Part shown: positions 6,502-13,894 of the stretch, piece by piece | How the letters are laid out: each line of letters starts with the position of its first letter | Position numbering within the stretch: position 1 is the first letter of the stretch | Assembly: GCA_046080565.1 (NCBI GenBank) | Contig: JBJTUF010000216.1 | Span: 1 to 14,859 of the forward strand | Direction: 5' to 3' | Source: Cuspidothrix sp046080565 | GTDB lineage: Bacteria > Cyanobacteriota > Cyanobacteriia > Cyanobacteriales > Nostocaceae | Length of the DNA: 14,859 nt | Made by a program: the position numbers and the translations under genes | Notes under the pieces: generated by a model | The model's input: only the letters and a program-made list of their open reading frames with translations | Database searches by the model: none | Told to the model about the DNA's origin: nothing

Positions 6502-7767
6502 ATGACATTCACATCAATCAAAACCCTAGCCGATCAAGTTCGTAAAGACTTCCCAATTCTCAAACAAGAAGTCCACGGTAAACCATTAGTTTACCTCGAT
6601 AACGCCGCAACTTCTCAAAAACCTGTATCCGTCTTAAATGCTTGGCGTGATTATTACGAACAATATAACTCAAACGTTCATCGTGGCGCACATTTTTTAA
6701 GTGGAAAAGCTACCGATGCTTATGAAGCAGCACGAGATAAAATTGCTAACTTTATTCATGCAAAATCACGCCAAGAAATAGTTTACACCCGCAACGCCAG
6801 CGAAGCTATTAACCTAGTTGCTTACAGTTGGGGAATGAACAATTTACAACCTGGAGATGAAATAATTATCTCGGTAATGGAACACCACAGTAACATAGTT
6901 CCTTGGCAATTTGTCGCCCAAAAAACAGGTGCAGTCTTAAAATTTGTCGAATTAACTCCAGAAGAAACCTTTGACTTAGAACAGTTTAAAACCCTGATTT
7001 CGGAGAAAACAAAACTGGTGTCTATAGTTCAGATTTCTAATACTTTGGGTTGTATAAATCCAGTCAAAGAAATAGCCGAAATTACCCACAGATACGGTGC
7101 GAAATTCTTACTAGATGCTTGTCAAAGTGTCCCCCATACTCCTATTAATGTTCAAGAACTTGATTGTGATTGGTTAGTAGCTTCTGGCCATAAAATGTGC
7201 GCTCCTACAGGTATTGGATTCTTGTATGGTAAGCTCGAATTGCTAGAAGCAATGCCGCCATTTTTCGGTGGAGGAGAAATGATTTCTGAAGTTTATTTAG
7301 ATCATTCCACTTATGCAGAATTACCCCACAAATTTGAAGCTGGTACACCTGCAATTGGTGAAGCGATCGCCCTTGGTGCAGCTATAGATTATCTTACTAA
7401 TATCGGTATGGATAAAATTCATGCCTATGAAGCCGAATTAACAGCCTATTTATTTGAGCAATTAGCCCAAATACCCCAAATTAGAATCTATGGGCCAAAA
7501 CCCGATGCTCACGGCGAAGGTAGAGCCGCATTAGCAGCTTTTACAGCTTCTGAAGTTCACGCTAATGATTTAGCAACATTGTTAGATCAAGAAGGTGTAG
7601 CCATCCGTTCTGGACATCATTGTACACAACCATTACACCGCCATTTATATTTAGCAGGAACTGCAAGAGTAAGTTTATCTTTTTACAATACCCGTGAAGA
7701 AATTGACGTTTTTATTAAGGCTTTGAAAGAGACTTTGGACTTCTTTGCTAGTGTGTTTGCTGAGTAA
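6502..7767 (+). CDS. sufS: SufS, group II cysteine desulfurase
   Basis: SufS is a PLP enzyme that removes sulfur from L-cysteine, leaving alanine, and holds it as a persulfide for transfer to SufB through SufE. The 421-residue protein has D206 (LLDACQS) for the PLP ring nitrogen, the Schiff-base lysine K231 in ASGHKMCAPTG, and the persulfide cysteine C374 in RSGHHCTQPLH, the short-loop arrangement of the SufS group. The ATG at 6502 is chosen because it begins the family's normal N-terminus; a longer in-frame start at 6385 would translate the dispersed repeat. The 141-bp gap from sufD contains a hairpin set and the repeat, and no clear ribosome-binding site precedes the ATG. It is the last gene of the operon. 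No sufE or sufA gene is present in the window. Confidence 0.96.
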   Translation: MTFTSIKTLADQVRKDFPILKQEVHGKPLVYLDNAATSQKPVSVLNAWRDYYEQYNSNVHRGAHFLSGKATDAYEAARDKIANFIHAKSRQEIVYTRNASEAINLVAYSWGMNNLQPGDEIIISVMEHHSNIVPWQFVAQKTGAVLKFVELTPEETFDLEQFKTLISEKTKLVSIVQISNTLGCINPVKEIAEITHRYGAKFLLDACQSVPHTPINVQELDCDWLVASGHKMCAPTGIGFLYGKLELLEAMPPFFGGGEMISEVYLDHSTYAELPHKFEAGTPAIGEAIALGAAIDYLTNIGMDKIHAYEAELTAYLFEQLAQIPQIRIYGPKPDAHGEGRAALAAFTASEVHANDLATLLDQEGVAIRSGHHCTQPLHRHLYLAGTARVSLSFYNTREEIDVFIKALKETLDFFASVFAE

Positions 7768-7774
7768 CTGTAGA

Positions 7775-7795
7775 GTGGGAAATTCCCACCTTTTT
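7775..7795 (+). terminator. Intrinsic terminator of the suf operon
   Basis: GTGGG (7775-7779) pairs with CCCAC (7785-7789), extendable inward by two A-T pairs, and is followed by C and five Ts (7791-7795). It begins eight bases after the sufS stop codon. The stem is short but the position and T-run make this the likely end of the operon transcript. Confidence 0.75.
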
Positions 7796-7805
7796 ATCTA
7801 CATAT

Positions 7806-7937
7806 ATGGGTAATAAAAACCACAAAAAATCAATTAAATCATTGAATACACGCATTGCTGAACATCAAGAAAAAATTAGGATAGAATATGAAAAGGATCT
7901 TCCAGACCAAGGCTTAATTAGACATTGGGAATGTTAA
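7806..7937 (+). pseudogene. 43-codon remnant of a small charged hypothetical protein
   Basis: An ATG-started frame encodes 43 residues (MGNKNHKKSIKSLNTRIAEH, then a segment ending LIRHWEC). It resembles the N-terminal part of a small lysine- and glutamate-rich hypothetical protein common in cyanobacteria, which as I recall continues past the LIRHWE segment. Here it stops two residues later, just where an unrelated coding remnant begins in another frame, which suggests a deletion that joined two genes. It could still be translated as a short peptide. The similarity is from memory. Confidence 0.45.
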
Positions 7938-8227
7938 TGCTCCTGTTGTCACAATTGTAGAAGCGAAAAAAGAAAATATTAATGCAGGTTTAGGGCAATG
8001 TGTGGCGGAAATGATAGCGTAAGCGCTGCTGCAAGCAGATCGCTGCTAGAATGTTTAATGAACGTGAAGGTAATAATATTCAAACAATTTATGGAACTGT
8101 CACCACTGGTACTAACTGGAAGTTTTTAAAACTTATTGATCAAGTAGTAGAAATTGACTTGAGTGAATATTATATTAATAATATCGGTAAAATTCTCGGT
8201 ATTTTATCTAATATCGTGATGGAATAG
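7933..8227 (+). pseudogene. 3' remnant of a conserved hypothetical gene, frameshifted by a 25-nt insertion
   Basis: From 7933 one frame reads VNAPVVTIVEAKKEN and on to AEMIA, then hits TAA within a palindromic insertion at 8017-8041. From 8042 another frame continues AARMFNEREGNNIQT through to SNIVME and a TAG at 8225-8227. Removing the 25 nt joins the two frames exactly (MIA-ARMF), giving an uninterrupted C-terminal part of about 90 residues. There is no start codon or N-terminal portion: sequence upstream of 7933 belongs to a different remnant. I recognise the segment as part of a cyanobacterial hypothetical family whose VEAKK and TTGTNWKFLK segments recall restriction-like nuclease folds, but the function is unknown. 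Dead by both deletion and insertion. Confidence 0.75.
8017..8041 (+). repeat. 25-nt palindromic dispersed element inserted in the hypothetical pseudogene
   Basis: The element begins GCGTAAGCGCTGCTGC and ends AGCAGATC. CTGCT (8026-8030) pairs with AGCAG (8034-8038) over a 3-nt loop. Its removal restores both frame and sense of the host gene, which defines its borders to within a base or two because GC occurs at both ends. I recognise similar GCGTAAGCGC...AGATCGC sequences scattered in filamentous cyanobacteria. Confidence 0.75.
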
Positions 8228-8236
8228 GTATTGTAT

Positions 8237-8869
8237 ATGCTTCTCCAATCAACTCCCGCAGAACAAAGAACAGTTTTATATGACGTTAGCTGGGATACCT
8301 TTGAATCTTTGCTGAAAGATACAGGTGAAAATAGGGGTTCTCGGTTTGCTTATGACTGTGGTACTTTAGAAATTATGACTCCACTTTTTGAACATGAAAA
8401 CCCGAAAGGCAATTTTAGTAATTTTATCGTTGCTTTAGCTGAAGAATTAGATATTGAACTCAGAAGTGCTGGTTCTACAACATTAAAACGCAAAATAATT
8501 AAAAAAGGCATTGAACCAGATACTTGTTATTATATCCAAAATGAACCAGCAATTAGAGGTAAAGAAACTTTAAATTTAGAAATAGATCCTCCTCCAGATT
8601 TAGCAATTGAAATTGATATTACTAGCAGTTCTGTAAATAAGTTTAATATTTACGCTGCGTTAGGTGTAGCGGAACTTTGGAGATATGACGGGGAAGTTTT
8701 GAAATTTTATCAATTACTAGAAGATGAGTATATAGAAATTAAGTTTAGTGTTGCTTTTCCTCTCGTTTCTGTTAGCGATATGAATAAATTTATCCAGCAA
8801 AGTAAAACTATGGGTGAAATTGCTTTGTTGAAATCTTTTCGTGCTTGGGTAAGGAATAAGATAGAGTAA
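8237..8869 (+). CDS. Uma2 family (DUF820) restriction-endonuclease-like protein
   Basis: This 210-residue protein belongs to the Uma2/DUF820 family, which has a PD-(D/E)XK nuclease fold and is greatly expanded in cyanobacteria; the substrate of most members is unknown. The N-terminal YDVSWDTFESLL segment and RFAYDCGTLEIMTP strand are typical, and the core shows EPDTCYYI (E93, D95), PPDLAIEIDIT (D121, E125) and a following K135, then the diagnostic YAALGVAELWRYDG segment at about 139-152. The predicted metal-binding residues D95, D121 and E125 are retained, so it is probably not a dead copy. The ATG at 8237 is preferred to a TTG six bases upstream. It begins nine bases after the end of the decayed hypothetical gene and ends 45 bp before pyrR. 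There is no toxin-antitoxin partner beside it. Confidence 0.85.
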   Translation: MLLQSTPAEQRTVLYDVSWDTFESLLKDTGENRGSRFAYDCGTLEIMTPLFEHENPKGNFSNFIVALAEELDIELRSAGSTTLKRKIIKKGIEPDTCYYIQNEPAIRGKETLNLEIDPPPDLAIEIDITSSSVNKFNIYAALGVAELWRYDGEVLKFYQLLEDEYIEIKFSVAFPLVSVSDMNKFIQQSKTMGEIALLKSFRAWVRNKIE

Positions 8870-8914
8870 ACACATTGTGAGGTTATACTTAATGAACCGG
8901 AGTAAGATCAAGTT

Positions 8915-9451
8915 ATGTCTACCAAAGTAGTTGAAATTCTTTCATCCGAAGAACTGCGTCGTACATTAACTCGGATAGCTTCTCAAATTGTGGAAAGAAC
9001 GAGAGATTTATCTCAATTGTTACTGCTGGGTATTCATACTAAAGGAGTACCATTAGCTTATTTATTAGCACGTCAAATAGAAATTCTGGAAAATGTCACT
9101 GTACCCGTTGGTTCTTTAGATATTACATTTTATCGTGATGATCTTGATAAAATTGGCTTGAGAACTCCGGCAAAAACAGATATTCCTTTTGATTTAACCC
9201 AAAAAACCGTTGTTCTTGTAGATGATGTTATTTTTAAGGGGAGAACAATTCGTGCTGCTTTAAATGCAGTTAATGAATATGGTAGACCAGAAGTGATTCG
9301 TTTAGCTGTATTAGTAGATCGAGGTCATCGTGAGTTACCAATTCATCCAGATTTTGTTGGAAAAAAATTACCTACAGCTAAGGAAGAAGTTGTCAAAGTT
9401 TATCTACAAGATGCAGATGGTAGAGATGCTGTAGAGTTAATTACCACTTAG
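8915..9451 (+). CDS. pyrR: PyrR, pyrimidine regulator / uracil phosphoribosyltransferase
   Basis: PyrR has a type I phosphoribosyltransferase fold; in Bacillus it binds pyr mRNA in response to UMP and also makes UMP from uracil and PRPP. The 178-residue protein shows the flexible-loop segment SLDITFYRDDL at 67-77, the PRPP-binding motif VVLVDDVIFKGRT at 99-111, and the family-specific VLVDRGHRELPI at 132-143 and PDFVGKKLPT at 145-154. GGAG at 8899-8902 lies 12 bases before the ATG, a loose but usable site. No pyrimidine genes and no PyrR-type attenuator leader are visible nearby, so a regulatory role here is uncertain and it may act mainly as the salvage enzyme. It is convergent to the M16 protease gene. 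Confidence 0.93.
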   Translation: MSTKVVEILSSEELRRTLTRIASQIVERTRDLSQLLLLGIHTKGVPLAYLLARQIEILENVTVPVGSLDITFYRDDLDKIGLRTPAKTDIPFDLTQKTVVLVDDVIFKGRTIRAALNAVNEYGRPEVIRLAVLVDRGHRELPIHPDFVGKKLPTAKEEVVKVYLQDADGRDAVELITT

Positions 9452-9503
9452 TATCATAGTCTCAAATTATAGCAGTTGACAGGTGATATTCTGACTCTTG
9501 TAC

Positions 9504-9523
9504 GGGCGAACGGTCGTTCGCCC
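9504..9523. repeat. GGGCGAAC hairpin repeat between convergent pyrR and M16 protease
   Basis: GGGCGAAC (9504-9511) pairs perfectly with GTTCGCCC (9516-9523) over a GGTC loop. It resembles a GC-rich dispersed hairpin common in cyanobacterial intergenic regions. Placed between two convergent genes it could help end both transcripts, but there is no T-run on either strand. Two heptads (CAGTTGA, CAGGTGA) lie just upstream at 9473-9486. Confidence 0.7.
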
Positions 9524-9563
9524 CGGCTTCTAGGTTCTCAAGAAAAAACTTTCTCCCCAACCC

Positions 9564-12395
9564 CTATTTACTGATTTTGTTGGCCACAATAGGGGGGCCT
9601 GCGGTGACAACAACAATTTTATCAGGATGAAGTAATTCACGGGCAGCTTGATTAACTTGACTGAGATTAACTTGCTTGATTTTGGTGATAAACGATCGCA
9701 ATTCTATCTGATTTAAACCATAAACCTCATTCATTACTATTCTCTGGCTTAACTGTTCTGGATTAGCCAAGGAAATATTATAATTACTGATTAAATTGCG
9801 TTTAGCAGTTTCTATTTCTTGTTGTGTGACACCTTGTTGATGAATTTGTTTGAGGAGTTTGCGGGTACTAGAAATGGCTTTGCGTGTATCTTCTGGACTG
9901 GTTTGCATTTCAATTAAAAATGTACCGACATTTTTACCTGTGAGGAAATTACTATAAATCCCATAGGTTAAACCTTGGCGATCGCGTACCTCTGCCCCCA
10001 GTCTACTCGATAAGGTATCTCCACCTAAAATTTGATTTAAAATCATCGCCGCATAAAATCGTCTGTCTTGACGGTTAATTCCCGTATAACCCATATAAGT
10101 AATTGCTTGGGGTTTTCCAGGCACAACCGGATTGAGATTAACTACATTTTTCGGCATTCCCACATTAGGATATTTTACCGTTGGGGGTTTACCTTTAACT
10201 TGCCAATCTCCTAATTTTGTTTGCAAAAGCGATCGCACTTCATTCACATCAAAATCCCCCACCAAAGCCAAAACCATTGTATCAGGGCGATAATGTTGAG
10301 CCTTAAAAGCAATTACATCTTCACGTTTAATTTTTTGAATACTTTCCGCTGTAGGAAAAGTATGTAATGGATGTTTTTTAGGATAAATAGACTGAACAAA
10401 AATCCGACTAGCAATTTTTTGGGGATCATCTAAGTCCGAATCTAAGGAACTTAAAGCTTGTTGACGAGACAATTCCAACTCCTTGATCGGAAACGTACTA
10501 TTTCTAATTACATCCGTCAATGTTCCCAATAAAATTGGCAAATCTACCGCTAAACTACTACCTTGAATCCTAACACCTTCCCGATAGGTTTCAAAATCCA
10601 AATTTACCCCTTTTGCCTCTAATTCCTGGGCAATAGTTCGCGTACTTTTGGTTTTTGTCCCATTCATCAAATTTTGGGCAACTAAGGACGCTATGCCACC
10701 TTGTTCATCTGACTCAAATTCTGTTCCAGCCTTGATATGTCCACTTAGAGTCACCGTTGGCGTAGTTTTATCCGGTAACAGCAAAATACGTAACCCATTA
10801 GGCAATGTTAACTGCTGAGGTATTTCTTGCTCTCTAGTTTTTGGTAATAAATCTACAGGTGGCAAGTATTTTTTTACATCAGGTGGAACTACTGCCACAT
10901 CATCCGAAAAATTATCTTGTATTCTTGTTGAATAAGATGAACTTCTGATTATTTCCGTTTGTTTTGTGGGTTCAAAAAATCCCACCTTTCGCGCTTTTGT
11001 TTGCAGATATTTATTAATAACATTAGTCACATCCGCCGCTTGCACTTGACGAATATTTGTTAAATGATCTTCTGTATATTGATAATTATCTGCCGTAATT
11101 TGATCATTACCTAACTGCATTCCCTGGCTGGTAATATCACGATTATTTAACATTACCGCCGCCGTTAATTGATTTTTGGCTCGTTCTACTTGCTGCTGTG
11201 TCACACCGATCTTAGCGATTTTTTCCAACGCCTTCATCACCGCAGCATCCAGTTTAGTTAAATCCTCCTGATTATTTCCCCTCACCAAAATTTCATACCA
11301 ACCACCAGCGCGTAAACTAGCTACATTGCCAGAAATATCATTCGCTAAACCCGACTCTACCAATTCTTGATATAAATAAGAGTTTTTACCCGCCGTTAAA
11401 ATATAATCCATTACTTCCAAAGCCGGAATATCTGGTTGGTTAATTTGTGGTAAAGGGTAAATTATTTGTAATAACGGATTTCCCCCAGGTTCTTGTAATC
11501 TAACTGGTGGTACAGAAGTAGGTGCAGGGGATGGTTTAATCAGATGATGGGGAGAATATTGGCGTTTGGGAAGTTTACCAAATATATCTTGGACTTTTTT
11601 CAAAGTTTGTGATGTTTCAAAATCCCCAACAATTACCAAAACAGCATTATCAGGACTATAGAATTTTTGATAATATTCTCGAACTTGTTCCACTGTGAAT
11701 TTTTCCACATCCGACTTTGTACCACCAATAGGTAGTCTATAAGGATGATCAGGAAAAACCGACATCATCACAGCGCGGTTAAGACGATATTCCGGGCTAT
11801 TTTCATAACCTTGCAACTCAGAAATGACTACTCGCTTTTCACTGGCTAAATCTTGAGCATCTATCAGCGAGTTTTTCATTCTATCTGCTTCTAAGGTCAA
11901 CAAAGCAGTAAGTTTATCCCGTTCCGCAGTGTTGTAATATGCAGTTTGGTCATAACTGGTAAAAGCATTAGAATCACTGCCTAAAGCACTAAATAACCGC
12001 CCAAATTGTATAGGACGATTTTTAGTACCTTTAAACATCATATGTTCTAATTGATGGGCAATACCATTAACTCCAGGTGCTTCTTGACCAGAGCCAAACC
12101 TATACCATATTTGTACTGTCACTACAGGCGCATTATATACCTCTTTAGTAAGAACCGTTAAACCATTATCCAGAACTGTTTTCCGCACATTTGCGGTCAT
12201 GGTGTGATTTAATGTTTCTTTAGTAACTAGAGTCGGCTGATATTTTGCGGGGTAGGATTTATCAATTTGGGTTGGTAAACCTGCCTCTTGTAGACCAAAA
12301 GCGGCTTTATGATTTAAGACAAAAGCAGCTATTATCCAGATACTCAAGATGACTAAAGAAAAGCGATGTCGTTGTGCGAGCGAATAAAAGGACAT
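9564..12395 (-). CDS. M16 family zinc peptidase, two-domain, membrane-anchored or exported
   Basis: This is an M16 (insulinase/pitrilysin-like) metallopeptidase of 943 residues with two full M16 halves, probably cleaving peptides outside the cytoplasm. Residues 11-35 (RFSLVILSIWIIAAFVLNHK and following) form a signal peptide or N-terminal anchor. The first half holds the inverted zinc motif HQLEH (H114, E117, H118) and the third ligand E193 in ISELQGYE. The second half aligns at GIASLVAQNLMNGT (568-581), where S570, A573 and Q574 replace H, E and H, so it binds no zinc, but it keeps the partner-site motif RDRQGLTYG with R804 and Y811. The single chain thus carries both halves of the active site encoded separately in PqqF/Ymx-type pairs. 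A proline-rich linker lies at 288-300. No clear ribosome-binding site precedes the ATG; a 26-bp perfect palindrome sits 15 bp upstream. Substrate unknown. Confidence 0.92.
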   Translation of the reverse strand: MSFYSLAQRHRFSLVILSIWIIAAFVLNHKAAFGLQEAGLPTQIDKSYPAKYQPTLVTKETLNHTMTANVRKTVLDNGLTVLTKEVYNAPVVTVQIWYRFGSGQEAPGVNGIAHQLEHMMFKGTKNRPIQFGRLFSALGSDSNAFTSYDQTAYYNTAERDKLTALLTLEADRMKNSLIDAQDLASEKRVVISELQGYENSPEYRLNRAVMMSVFPDHPYRLPIGGTKSDVEKFTVEQVREYYQKFYSPDNAVLVIVGDFETSQTLKKVQDIFGKLPKRQYSPHHLIKPSPAPTSVPPVRLQEPGGNPLLQIIYPLPQINQPDIPALEVMDYILTAGKNSYLYQELVESGLANDISGNVASLRAGGWYEILVRGNNQEDLTKLDAAVMKALEKIAKIGVTQQQVERAKNQLTAAVMLNNRDITSQGMQLGNDQITADNYQYTEDHLTNIRQVQAADVTNVINKYLQTKARKVGFFEPTKQTEIIRSSSYSTRIQDNFSDDVAVVPPDVKKYLPPVDLLPKTREQEIPQQLTLPNGLRILLLPDKTTPTVTLSGHIKAGTEFESDEQGGIASLVAQNLMNGTKTKSTRTIAQELEAKGVNLDFETYREGVRIQGSSLAVDLPILLGTLTDVIRNSTFPIKELELSRQQALSSLDSDLDDPQKIASRIFVQSIYPKKHPLHTFPTAESIQKIKREDVIAFKAQHYRPDTMVLALVGDFDVNEVRSLLQTKLGDWQVKGKPPTVKYPNVGMPKNVVNLNPVVPGKPQAITYMGYTGINRQDRRFYAAMILNQILGGDTLSSRLGAEVRDRQGLTYGIYSNFLTGKNVGTFLIEMQTSPEDTRKAISSTRKLLKQIHQQGVTQQEIETAKRNLISNYNISLANPEQLSQRIVMNEVYGLNQIELRSFITKIKQVNLSQVNQAARELLHPDKIVVVTAGPPIVANKISK

Positions 12396-12410
12396 ATCTT
12401 TTGCGAATAG

Positions 12411-12436
12411 ATATATGTAATTTAAATTACATATAT
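12411..12436. promoter_or_regulatory. 26-bp perfect AT-rich palindrome upstream of the M16 protease gene
   Basis: The sequence is its own reverse complement over 26 bases, centred between 12423 and 12424 (core TAATTTAAATTA, arms ending ATATAT). It ends 15 bp from the start codon at 12395. It could be an operator, or fold as an AU-only hairpin in the leader mRNA where it would lie just upstream of the ribosome-binding region. No protein is known to me that binds this exact sequence. Confidence 0.6.
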
Positions 12437-12552
12437 TGATTGACTAGAAAAATAGAGCAAATGTTTCTGCACCTCATGGAAATTAAAACTGTAGGTAAAA
12501 AAGAGAAAAATTATATCTATCCAAAGATATTAATAAGCTGTTATACAGGTTA

Positions 12553-12592
12553 CAGGTGACACTTCGACAAGCTCAGTGCATCGCAGGTGACA
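12553..12592. repeat. Dispersed 22-mer between 9-bp direct repeats
   Basis: CAGGTGACA occurs at 12553-12561 and again at 12584-12592. Between them lies a 22-bp sequence (CTTCGACAAGCTCAGTGCAT plus CG) that I recognise as a dispersed cyanobacterial element. The left copy is preceded by the related heptad CAGGTTA (12546-12552). The rest of the 256-bp gap 12396-12651, apart from the palindrome and the heptads at 12599-12619, shows nothing I can name. Confidence 0.55.
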
Positions 12593-12598
12593 GTTTTA

Positions 12599-12619
12599 CT
12601 CTTGCCTCTTGCCTCTTGC
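12599..12619. repeat. Short heptanucleotide array, three copies of CTCTTGC
   Basis: Three exact copies of CTCTTGC run in tandem, followed by the start of a fourth. This is the STRR type of 7-bp repeat described for heterocystous cyanobacteria. It lies in the gap between the VOC-fold gene and the M16 protease gene. Confidence 0.8.
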
Positions 12620-12651
12620 CTTCCGCTATAAATATCCCACAGCTTTGTAAT

Positions 12652-13086
12652 TTAATTTTCAGGTGATTTATTTAAAAACCGTATAAATTCCAGTGGTAAA
12701 CCGTCAAAATCAGCGATAAACGCCACTTCTAAGATATTATTGCCAATTTGCTGCTGTGTAGGTTCTAAAAGAATCTGCAAAGGTGGTAAACCATCCACCG
12801 TCCCTAACCTGATTTTTAAACTTTCTAACCAAGTAGGTAAATCTGGTGTGATCTGAGTCACATCAAAAGAAAGATGATAATAGCCCACATAATGTTCATC
12901 ATTAAAAGCATCTGGGGCTGGTTGAGGTTGGGGAATTTGGATCAGTTCAATTCTCCCACCTAAACCGTCCATCCAGCAAGCTAGAGTATAACCGGTGGTG
13001 AAGCGATCGCCCACCGTAAACCCTAGCTGCTCATAAAAAGCGATCGCTAGATGGATATTTGCCGTCCGAATTGAAGCATGGTGCAT
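12652..13086 (-). CDS. VOC superfamily (glyoxalase/dioxygenase fold) protein
   Basis: This is a 144-residue single-chain vicinal-oxygen-chelate fold protein. The first repeat starts MHHASIRTANIHLAIAFYEQ, the usual opening beta strand and helix with H3, and ends with RIELIQI carrying E47. The second repeat has YYHLSFDV with H71 and ends in LPLEFIRFL with E133. These four positions correspond to the H/E/H/E metal ligands of glyoxalase I-like enzymes, so metal binding is plausible, but the substrate cannot be named; lactoylglutathione lyase-like, fosfomycin-resistance-like and dioxygenase-like proteins share the fold. Two HIP1 octamers lie close together at 13003 and 13040. It is 103 bp downstream of the TIGR02652-type gene on the same strand and may be co-transcribed with it. 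The ATG at 13086 is the natural start since it begins the conserved strand. Confidence 0.8.
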   Translation of the reverse strand: MHHASIRTANIHLAIAFYEQLGFTVGDRFTTGYTLACWMDGLGGRIELIQIPQPQPAPDAFNDEHYVGYYHLSFDVTQITPDLPTWLESLKIRLGTVDGLPPLQILLEPTQQQIGNNILEVAFIADFDGLPLEFIRFLNKSPEN

Positions 13087-13089
13087 AGA

Positions 13090-13136
13090 ATTTTAGATTT
13101 TGGATTTTAGATTTTGGATTAATCTACAATCTAAAA
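13090..13136. repeat. 14-bp tandem duplication with hairpin
   Basis: ATTTTAGATTTTGG occurs twice in tandem (13090-13103 and 13104-13117). TTTTAGATT at 13105-13113 pairs perfectly with AATCTAAAA at 13128-13136. It lies just upstream of the VOC-fold gene and so within its leader if transcription begins further out. Confidence 0.65.
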
Positions 13137-13166
13137 CCCAAATTGGGGAACAGGCCGGAAATTTTT

Positions 13167-13190
13167 ACCCATTACCAATTACCCATTACC
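13167..13190. repeat. Heptad array ACCCATT/ACCAATT touching the TIGR02652-type stop codon
   Basis: Three heptads ACCCATT, ACCAATT and ACCCATT (13167-13187) are followed by a partial ACC. Reverse-complemented they read AATGGGT/AATTGGT, the same family as the long array at 14441-14524. The final base overlaps the stop codon (13192-13190) of the upstream minus-strand gene. Confidence 0.7.
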
Positions 13191-13702
13191 TACTCAAACA
13201 ACCGGAAATATGGGTAACGCACTGGTACACCAGGTTCTTTATCCAAATCAAAATTAATCACTTCCCAACAAGGTTCTGTAGCGGAATCTGGCCTAAACTC
13301 CACTGGCAAACCATATAACTTTGCACCTGTACCTTCTGCTTGTCCAGCACGCCAAGGTGTACTTCGTTCTAAATAGCCACTCATTAATTCCTGATAACGC
13401 TGGGCAACAATAATTTTAGTGGCACGATAACCCTGAGTGTACAGCTTATCTAAAGCTTCGTGAATTTCAAACCGAATCCCATCAGGATGAGTATGTTGAC
13501 GATACCATTCACCATCCCATCTGCGCCAATGACGACCAGATTGTAAATGAACCAACTCTCCTGTTTTTGGTTCAGCTTCAAAAGCCCCATGACGGGGACA
13601 TAGATAAGTATCAGTTAATGTCAAAGCTGAAATACTTTGGCGACAGTGGGGACACTGTATTTCAGGGCCAAATATCGGGTACTGAAAGGCTGGATTGATC
13701 AT
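13190..13702 (-). CDS. TIGR02652-type conserved cyanobacterial protein with zinc-ribbon-like N-terminus
   Basis: This is a 170-residue soluble protein of unknown function, conserved in cyanobacteria and recognised from memory as the TIGR02652 family. Near the N-terminus C17-P-H-C20 and C35-P-R-H38 form a probable zinc-binding knuckle pair. The middle section (ELVHLQSGRHWRRWDGEWYR and following HTHPDGIRFEIHEALDKL) is rich in W, H and R and strongly family-like. The C-terminal region ends GVPVRYPYFRLFE. I prefer the ATG at 13702 (MINPAFQYPIFGPEIQCP), which matches the family start; an ATG at 13741 would add 13 unrelated residues (MLTKKQYYVYTHF). Neither start has a good ribosome-binding site. 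The stop overlaps a heptad array. It is divergent from the gamma-carbonic-anhydrase-like gene. Function should not be inferred beyond probable metal binding. Confidence 0.8.
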   Translation of the reverse strand: MINPAFQYPIFGPEIQCPHCRQSISALTLTDTYLCPRHGAFEAEPKTGELVHLQSGRHWRRWDGEWYRQHTHPDGIRFEIHEALDKLYTQGYRATKIIVAQRYQELMSGYLERSTPWRAGQAEGTGAKLYGLPVEFRPDSATEPCWEVINFDLDKEPGVPVRYPYFRLFE

Positions 13703-13894
13703 GAAGTGCGTATAAACATAGTATTGTTTTTTTGTTAGCATCAGTAGGTTTAACTTTACACTCCTATTCCATTCCTTTAGATGACTTGCTCACTGCTGCA
13801 TAAAAATGAAGATAGTGCCTGAGAACAAGTTTCACAACTGCCTAACTATACAAAGCTAAGGTCATGATATTCTGGTTTTGCAACCAGCCCTAAA

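Noticed and set aside
8231..8236. TTG start for the Uma2-family gene
   Set aside because: An ATG two codons downstream is available and gives the usual short N-terminus.
9452..9563. PyrR-responsive RNA attenuator
   Set aside because: The hairpin here is a dispersed GGGCGAAC repeat downstream of pyrR, without antiterminator/terminator arrangement or a following pyr gene.
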